Both the position numbers and the translations under genes were made by a program. A stretch of 10,122 bases of DNA from an uncultured Ruminococcus sp. (lineage in GTDB: Bacteria; Bacillota; Clostridia; Oscillospirales; Ruminococcaceae): the NCBI GenBank assembly GCA_910579835.1, contig CAJTWQ010000056.1:1-10122 (forward strand). Reading direction: 5' to 3'. The notes under the pieces are model-generated. The model was not told the origin of the DNA. It was given only the letters and a program-made list of their open reading frames with translations, and ran no database searches. How positions within the stretch are numbered: position 1 is the first letter of the stretch; every line of letters begins with the position of its first letter. Of the stretch, positions 7,052 to 10,122 are shown one piece after another.

Positions 7052-7504
7052 TTATAAGCACAGGCTCTTAAAAAATTTTATTAGTTTCTTTCGTGTTCGC
7101 ATAAGGATTGTCCGCACATAGCTTTCTTTGATATTGTATTCTTCTGAAATTGTCGGTATTTCATCCATAAAATAATACCTCCTGATAAAAACGCTTCTGT
7201 CACGTTCATTAAGTGTTGAGAGAAATATGTTAAGATCAACGATCATAGAGTTCGTATTATTATTGTAATTGTTTGGAATACAATCTGATAATTCACTTAA
7301 AAGTATGTCGTTTTTGTTAATTATTTCTTCAGAATCAACCGAAAATATTTTAGATAATTTTAAAACAGTTTCATAATTCGGATATCGCTTATCCGTTTCC
7401 CATTTTGATACAAGTTCCCTTGACACATATAATTTTTCAGCCAGTTGTTCCTGTGTTAGATCTGCCTGTATACGCAGCTTGGCAATTTTCTGACCGGTCA
7501 GCAT
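7052..7504 (-). CDS. XRE-type HTH fused to a sigma-70 region 4 domain, regulator
   Basis: The product is 150 residues from ATG 7504. Residues 3-60 form a Cro/CI (XRE) helix-turn-helix: LTQEQLAEKL, then VSRELVSKWE, then a leucine-rich helix ending FSVDSEEII. An Asn-rich linker (about 72-88) leads to residues 91-147, which resemble sigma region 4: a helix LNERDRSVFIRRYYFMD followed by the HTH ISEEYNIKESYVRTIL and a basic end RTRKKLIKFF, as in ECF sigma factors. Region 2, which normally binds core polymerase and the -10 element, is absent. Start choice: GAGGTG (7511-7516) is 6 bases before ATG 7504; an ATG at 7510 overlaps this site and GTG 7513 lies within it. It is first in an operon with the membrane protein and carboxypeptidase. 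Domain calls are made by eye. It could act as a transcription factor, not a true sigma factor. Confidence 0.75.
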   Translation of the reverse strand: MLTGQKIAKLRIQADLTQEQLAEKLYVSRELVSKWETDKRYPNYETVLKLSKIFSVDSEEIINKNDILLSELSDCIPNNYNNNTNSMIVDLNIFLSTLNERDRSVFIRRYYFMDEIPTISEEYNIKESYVRTILMRTRKKLIKFFKSLCL

Positions 7505-7531
7505 TTTCATCACCTCAGCTTACAACTATAT

Positions 7532-7560
7532 ATTATATACTTAATATTGCAAAAAGTAAA
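7532..7560 (-). promoter_or_regulatory. Promoter of the XRE-sigma4 operon
   Basis: On the minus strand TTTACT (7555-7560), a 17-base spacer and TATAAT (7532-7537) lie just upstream of the GAGGTG ribosome binding site, leaving a leader of about 20 bases. A housekeeping-type promoter drives the operon, so the regulator need not be required for its own basal expression. Confidence 0.7.
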
Positions 7561-7571
7561 GGTACAAAATG

Positions 7572-7585
7572 TGACACATATGACA
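7572..7585. promoter_or_regulatory. Direct TGACA repeats upstream of the operon promoter
   Basis: TGACA-like half sites (TGACA 7581-7585 and the overlapping GTGACA/TGACA at 7571-7576) are spaced 9 bases apart around CATATG. On the minus strand they read TGTCATATGTGTCA and lie about 12 bases before the -35 box, a normal position for an activator. They are short and could be chance. Confidence 0.25.
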
Positions 7586-7600
7586 GGTAGTGCTTTGAAT

Positions 7601-7636
7601 AGAGCGTGTTAACATAGACTGGTGTTAACACGCTCT
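7601..7636. repeat. Perfect 14-bp inverted repeat between LbH gene and XRE-sigma4 operon
   Basis: AGAGCGTGTTAACA (7601-7614) and TGTTAACACGCTCT (7623-7636) are exact reverse complements around an 8-base centre. It begins about 37 bases past the stop of the beta-helix gene, the right place for its terminator, but neither strand has a T-run after the stem. It also lies about 40 bases upstream of the operon -35 box, so an operator is possible. The GTTAAC cores are themselves palindromic. Confidence 0.75.
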
Positions 7637-7673
7637 TAACGCTGCATACAATAATTTCTGACGATTGCTGTAT

Positions 7674-8342
7674 TTACTCTTTTTTTGCTGTAATAATACC
7701 TCCGGTCTTATAAATACTGCCGGCAGGAATAACGCCGCGAACACAGCTTGTCGGGTAAATATTAGAGTTTCTGCCTATTATTGTTCCGGGATTCAGAACG
7801 CTGTTGCATCCTACCTCTACATAATCTCCAAGCATTGCCCCTATCTTTTTGATTCCTGTTTCAATTTGATCCGTTTCGTTTTTTATTACAACATTTGTCT
7901 TGTCTGATTTAACGTTTGAGGTGATCGATCCGGCTCCCATGTGAGATTTGTATCCAAGAATACTGTCGCCTACATAGTTGTAATGAGGAGTTTGGACGTT
8001 ATCGAAAATAATAACATTTTTCAGTTCAGCTGAATTGCCTATTACACAGTTTTCTCCTATCAATGCACTTCCGCGGATAAAAGCGCAGTGACGTACTTCA
8101 GTGCCGGCTCCGATAATACATGGCGCCCCGATATATGCGCTTGGAAATACCTTTGCGCTCTTATGGACCCATACATTTTCGGAGGGATTACTGTATTCGT
8201 CAGGATCAAGGCTGTTTCCAAGCTTAATTATAAATTCGCGTATCCCCTTTAAAGCTTCCCAGGGATATGTAAACTGCCTGAGATAATCGGCAGCGGCAGT
8301 GTGAGAAAGATCAAAAAGATCTATAATTCTAATATTGTTCAT
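7674..8342 (-). CDS. Stand-alone GlmU-like left-handed beta-helix (hexapeptide repeat) protein
   Basis: This 222-residue soluble protein starts with an alpha-helical section (about 1-45, LFDLSHTAAADYLRQFTYPW) followed by hexapeptide repeats of a left-handed beta-helix (about 55-210), e.g. SAYIGAPCIIGAGTEVRH and ALIGENCVIG. The stretch PHYNYVGDSILGYKSHMGAG (119-138) resembles the acetyltransferase half of GlmU, where NHLTYLGD...IGAGT holds the catalytic His; His120 aligns with it. The pyrophosphorylase domain of GlmU is missing. Such proteins are often labelled UDP-GlcNAc pyrophosphorylase-related, but sequence supports at most an acyl- or nucleotide-sugar transferase with unknown substrate. 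GGAG lies about 10 bases before ATG 8342. It has its own promoter and seems monocistronic. Confidence 0.85.
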   Translation of the reverse strand: MNNIRIIDLFDLSHTAAADYLRQFTYPWEALKGIREFIIKLGNSLDPDEYSNPSENVWVHKSAKVFPSAYIGAPCIIGAGTEVRHCAFIRGSALIGENCVIGNSAELKNVIIFDNVQTPHYNYVGDSILGYKSHMGAGSITSNVKSDKTNVVIKNETDQIETGIKKIGAMLGDYVEVGCNSVLNPGTIIGRNSNIYPTSCVRGVIPAGSIYKTGGIITAKKE

Positions 8343-8400
8343 TACAAATCAACTCCAAATAAATTTATGAAAATTGCCACAAGTATTATACAATATAATA

Positions 8401-8429
8401 ATTATAATATATCCTGTTGTAATTGTCAA
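8401..8429 (-). promoter_or_regulatory. Perfect consensus sigma-A promoter for the beta-helix gene
   Basis: The minus strand reads TTGACA (8424-8429), 17 bases, TATAAT (8401-8406), a complete match to consensus. The leader is about 50 bases long and ends in GGAG before ATG 8342. High constitutive transcription is expected. A second TATAAT-like box lies just downstream (about 8385-8391). Confidence 0.9.
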
Positions 8430-8484
8430 GAAAATACTACGGAGATTCAAATTCAATTTCGTTTTCGATTTATACTCATACCTG

Positions 8485-9813
8485 TCACATTGGCAATAGT
8501 TTTGAGTATATATATTTGATTAACAGAGTCTTTTCGTTGGGCAGCTTACCGTCGATAACTAATTCTAAAAGCTCGTTGAGGGCGGCGCCGACTTCAGGAC
8601 CTTGAAATCCCAGAGCAGTCAAATCCCTGCCATTAACCGCTAATCTTGACAAGCTCATGCAGCATCCTTCGTTTTCAAGACGCTTTGCTGTCCTTATATG
8701 CTCGTCAAGCAGATCATTCTCTTTAAAAACAAATTCCATTTTTGCACTGTTGTCCGCTTTTTTCATTTCCATAAGCAGAATAAACACATCTATTCCAAGC
8801 TGCGAAATCATTTGTTTTATTTGTCTTTCACTTTCTATCTTATTGCTGTGAAGTGCGATCAGCGTGCATGTCAGGTCAATGGTTTTATTATCATACCGCA
8901 GATCCTTCAGTATTTTTCTTGCCATTATTTCACTCGTTTGGGCATGACCCTTGAAATGACCATGCCTGTCCTCACCGATTTTAAAAGTACACGGTTTACC
9001 AATATCATGAAGCAGTAAAGCTCTCCTTAGTGTCAATGAATCCCGCGGAGCCTTTTCGATCGAACGGACAATATGTTCGTAGACATTGTATCTATGATAC
9101 TGTGAATGCTGTTCAAAGTCAAAGCAGGGGCGTATTTCCGGTATCACCACCCCGATTAGTTCTCTGTATTTCAACATAACAGAAGCTGCATTTTTTCCGC
9201 AGATAAGTTTGTCAAGCTCAATGCGTATCCGTTCCCGTGAAATATTACTCAGACGTTCTTTCATTAAATCAACAGAAGCCGCCGTTTCACTTTCAATCTC
9301 AAAACCGAGTTGAGATGCAAATCTCACTGCCCGCATTATTCGCAGCGCATCCTCAGAAAAACGTGAGGTCGGATCTCCAACGCATCGGATAATCATGTTT
9401 TTTATATCGTCTATTCCGCCGAAAGGATCAATAATATTACCGTCCTTATCCATAGCCATAGCGTTAACGGTAAAATCACGCCGTGACAAATCATCGTATA
9501 TGCTTCGGGAAAAAGTCACGCTGTCAGGATGACGTAAATCAGTATAACTTCCGTCTATTCTGAACGTAGTTATCTCAAAGGGAATACCGCAGTTTATGAT
9601 AGTTATAGTTCCGTGTTTAAGTCCGGTAGGAATAACCTTATATCCGCAAAAAACAGACATTATCTGCTCTGGGGGAGCGTCCGTAGCAATGTCAACATCG
9701 TTTATTTCACGCCTCATGACAGTATCACGGACGCATCCGCCGACATAAAAAGCCTGATAGCCTGCCAATTCCAGCTTTTCCAGAAGAATTCTGCAATTAT
9801 TATCTATCTTCAA
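8485..9813 (-). CDS. cca: CCA tRNA nucleotidyltransferase with HD domain
   Basis: The enzyme adds or repairs the 3' CCA of tRNAs. The 442-residue protein has the class II head domain with GGCVRD (25-30) and metal-binding Asp39 and Asp41 in NDVDIATD, then RRDFTVNAMA (111-120) and the RFSEDALRIMRAVRFASQLGF stretch (151-171), which contains the base- and backbone-contacting region. An HD phosphohydrolase domain follows (LLLHDIGKP, His269-Asp270), then the C-terminal NGRDLTALGFQGPEVG and LPNEK motifs typical of Firmicute CCA enzymes. The start is TTG at 9813: an in-frame TGA is three codons upstream, there is no in-frame ATG before residue 33, and family members begin at about this point. The ribosome binding site is weak. 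It is preceded by an unusual hairpin-rich leader. Confidence 0.96.
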   Translation of the reverse strand: MKIDNNCRILLEKLELAGYQAFYVGGCVRDTVMRREINDVDIATDAPPEQIMSVFCGYKVIPTGLKHGTITIINCGIPFEITTFRIDGSYTDLRHPDSVTFSRSIYDDLSRRDFTVNAMAMDKDGNIIDPFGGIDDIKNMIIRCVGDPTSRFSEDALRIMRAVRFASQLGFEIESETAASVDLMKERLSNISRERIRIELDKLICGKNAASVMLKYRELIGVVIPEIRPCFDFEQHSQYHRYNVYEHIVRSIEKAPRDSLTLRRALLLHDIGKPCTFKIGEDRHGHFKGHAQTSEIMARKILKDLRYDNKTIDLTCTLIALHSNKIESERQIKQMISQLGIDVFILLMEMKKADNSAKMEFVFKENDLLDEHIRTAKRLENEGCCMSLSRLAVNGRDLTALGFQGPEVGAALNELLELVIDGKLPNEKTLLIKYIYSKLLPM

Positions 9814-9836
9814 ATAGGATCATCTGCCTTTTGTTG

Positions 9837-9864
9837 AAATTAAAAGCTCGGTTTTCACCAGAGC
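9837..9864 (-). terminator. Second terminator-like hairpin in the cca leader
   Basis: On the minus strand GCTC-T-GGT, a GAAA tetraloop and ACC-GAGC form a 7-bp stem with one bulged T, followed by TTTTAATTT. It ends about 24 bases before the TTG start of cca. It could be a terminator or a hairpin controlling translation of cca. Confidence 0.45.
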
Positions 9865-9879
9865 AATATCAAAAGATAA

Positions 9880-9900
9880 CCGCCGTTTAAGAAACGGTGG
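9880..9900. repeat. Hairpin CCGTTT/AAACGG in the cca leader
   Basis: CCGCCGTTT (9880-9888) and AAACGGTGG (9892-9900) pair around a 3-base loop. The one imperfect pair is G-T on the plus strand and A-C on the minus strand, so this stem is slightly better as plus-strand RNA. On the minus strand it is followed by TTATCTTTT. Confidence 0.45.
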
Positions 9901-9918
9901 AAACATTGCTTCATAGAT

Positions 9919-9950
9919 TAAAACAAACGAGCCTCCTTTTCAGGAAGCTC
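9919..9950 (-). terminator. Intrinsic terminator ending the candidate leader RNA
   Basis: On the minus strand GAGCTTCC (9950-9943), loop TGAAAA and GGAGGCTC (9936-9929) form an 8-bp stem with one G-U pair, followed by GTTTGTTTT. It lies 115 bases upstream of the cca start, so it would either end a separate transcript or attenuate cca. Confidence 0.75.
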
Positions 9951-10048
9951 ATCTGCCATGATATAGGGATTATTGGGGATTTAATAATTAAACGTTGGGG
10001 TAAACGCTTAATTACCATGAAAATCAGCTTCGGGATCTCTCCCTCAGC
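9919..10048 (-). ncRNA. Candidate structured RNA or attenuator leader upstream of cca
   Basis: From the predicted start point near 10048 to a terminator near 9919 there is a discrete segment of about 130 nt with no credible protein gene. On the minus strand it has a GGGA-GAGA-TCCC hairpin (10032-10043), a 12-bp hairpin (10003-10014 with 9985-9996, loop TACCCC), a CCCC-rich single-stranded section and the terminator stem. The odd pair in both the 12-bp stem and the terminator stem is G-U on the minus strand but A-C on the plus strand, which supports a minus-strand RNA. An AGGGA near the 5' end could pair either with the adjacent TCCC or with TCCCT near 9966, so alternative folds are possible. 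It matches no riboswitch or housekeeping RNA that I recognise. It may be an independent small RNA or an attenuator for cca. Confidence 0.5.
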
Positions 10049-10054
10049 AAATAA

Positions 10055-10063
10055 AGTATATCA
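10055..10063 (-). promoter_or_regulatory. Extended -10 promoter for the cca leader RNA
   Basis: The minus strand reads TGATATACT, an extended -10 element (TGn plus TATACT at 10055-10060). No good -35 is present at 17 bases; TTTACA (10072-10077) is too close. Extended -10 promoters often tolerate a weak -35. Confidence 0.45.
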
Positions 10064-10090
10064 TAAATTTGTGTAAATTTTGTGATGCAA

Positions 10091-10122
10091 TTATTAACTA
10101 AAAATTAATTTTTAGTTAATAA
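10091..10122. repeat. Perfect 32-bp palindrome at the right edge
   Basis: TTATTAACTAAAAATT (10091-10106) is followed directly by its exact reverse complement (10107-10122) with no spacer. Only two base pairs are G-C. It is cut by the window edge and may extend further. As RNA it would be a bidirectional AT-rich terminator-like hairpin; as DNA it could be an operator. Confidence 0.85.

Noticed and set aside
5901..7061. GTG at 7061 as start of the membrane protein
   Set aside because: It overlaps the upstream gene and adds ten residues before the family-like MNKNDLY start; ATG 7031 has the better ribosome binding site.
7052..7513. Upstream starts (GTG 7513, ATG 7510) for the XRE-sigma4 gene
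   Set aside because: They overlap the GAGGTG ribosome binding site, which is ideally spaced for ATG 7504.
9890..9905. Possible T-box antiterminator from ACGGTGGAAAC on the plus strand
   Set aside because: The essential TGGNACCGCG core is not present, and no Stem I or specifier loop was found.
9920..9961. A 13-codon minus-strand reading frame (MADELPEKEARLF) across the leader terminator
   Set aside because: It has no ribosome binding site, and its sequence is explained by the terminator hairpin.

Overview
The window looks like chromosome of a fibrolytic, low-to-mid GC Firmicute of the Ruminococcus type (R. flavefaciens-like). The main clues are a secreted pectate lyase that ends in a poly-threonine linker and a type I dockerin, two more exported proteins with Thr-rich spacers, and consensus sigma-A promoters with strong Shine-Dalgarno sites. 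The genus call is an inference from these traits, not a sequence match.

Layout, left to right. (1) The C-terminal part of thiC (1-519, +) ends at an intrinsic terminator. (2) A membrane-anchored SGNH/GDSL hydrolase (628-1617, -) is divergent from a 940-residue secreted multimodular pectate lyase (2026-4848, +). The 408-base gap between them holds one promoter for each direction, an 11-bp inverted repeat over the hydrolase -10 box and a leader of about 158 nt before the lyase. (3) Converging on the lyase is a compact three-gene minus-strand operon, in transcription order: a small protein that fuses an XRE-type helix-turn-helix to a sigma-70 region 4 domain (7052-7504), a single-pass membrane protein resembling anti-sigma factors (5901-7031), and an anchored D-Ala-D-Ala carboxypeptidase-like protein (4894-5904) whose start overlaps the previous stop by 4 bases. 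(4) A stand-alone GlmU-like left-handed beta-helix protein (7674-8342, -) has a perfect consensus promoter. (5) The CCA-adding enzyme (8485-9813, -) is preceded by a 309-base leader with a chain of hairpins, including an intrinsic terminator, and then a 32-bp perfect palindrome at the right edge.

The lyase would depolymerise pectin outside the cell, probably attached to a cellulosome through its dockerin. The neighbouring SGNH hydrolase could remove ester groups, although its substrate cannot be read from sequence. The most unusual item is the XRE-sigma4 / membrane protein / carboxypeptidase operon. Its topology resembles an ECF or SigI-RsgI style transmembrane signalling pair, but the DNA-binding partner has an XRE domain where sigma region 2 would normally be. 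It is also much more AT-rich (29% GC counted over 7081-7380) than the neighbouring genes (about 45-50% in counted stretches). The second most unusual item is the candidate structured RNA or attenuator upstream of cca.
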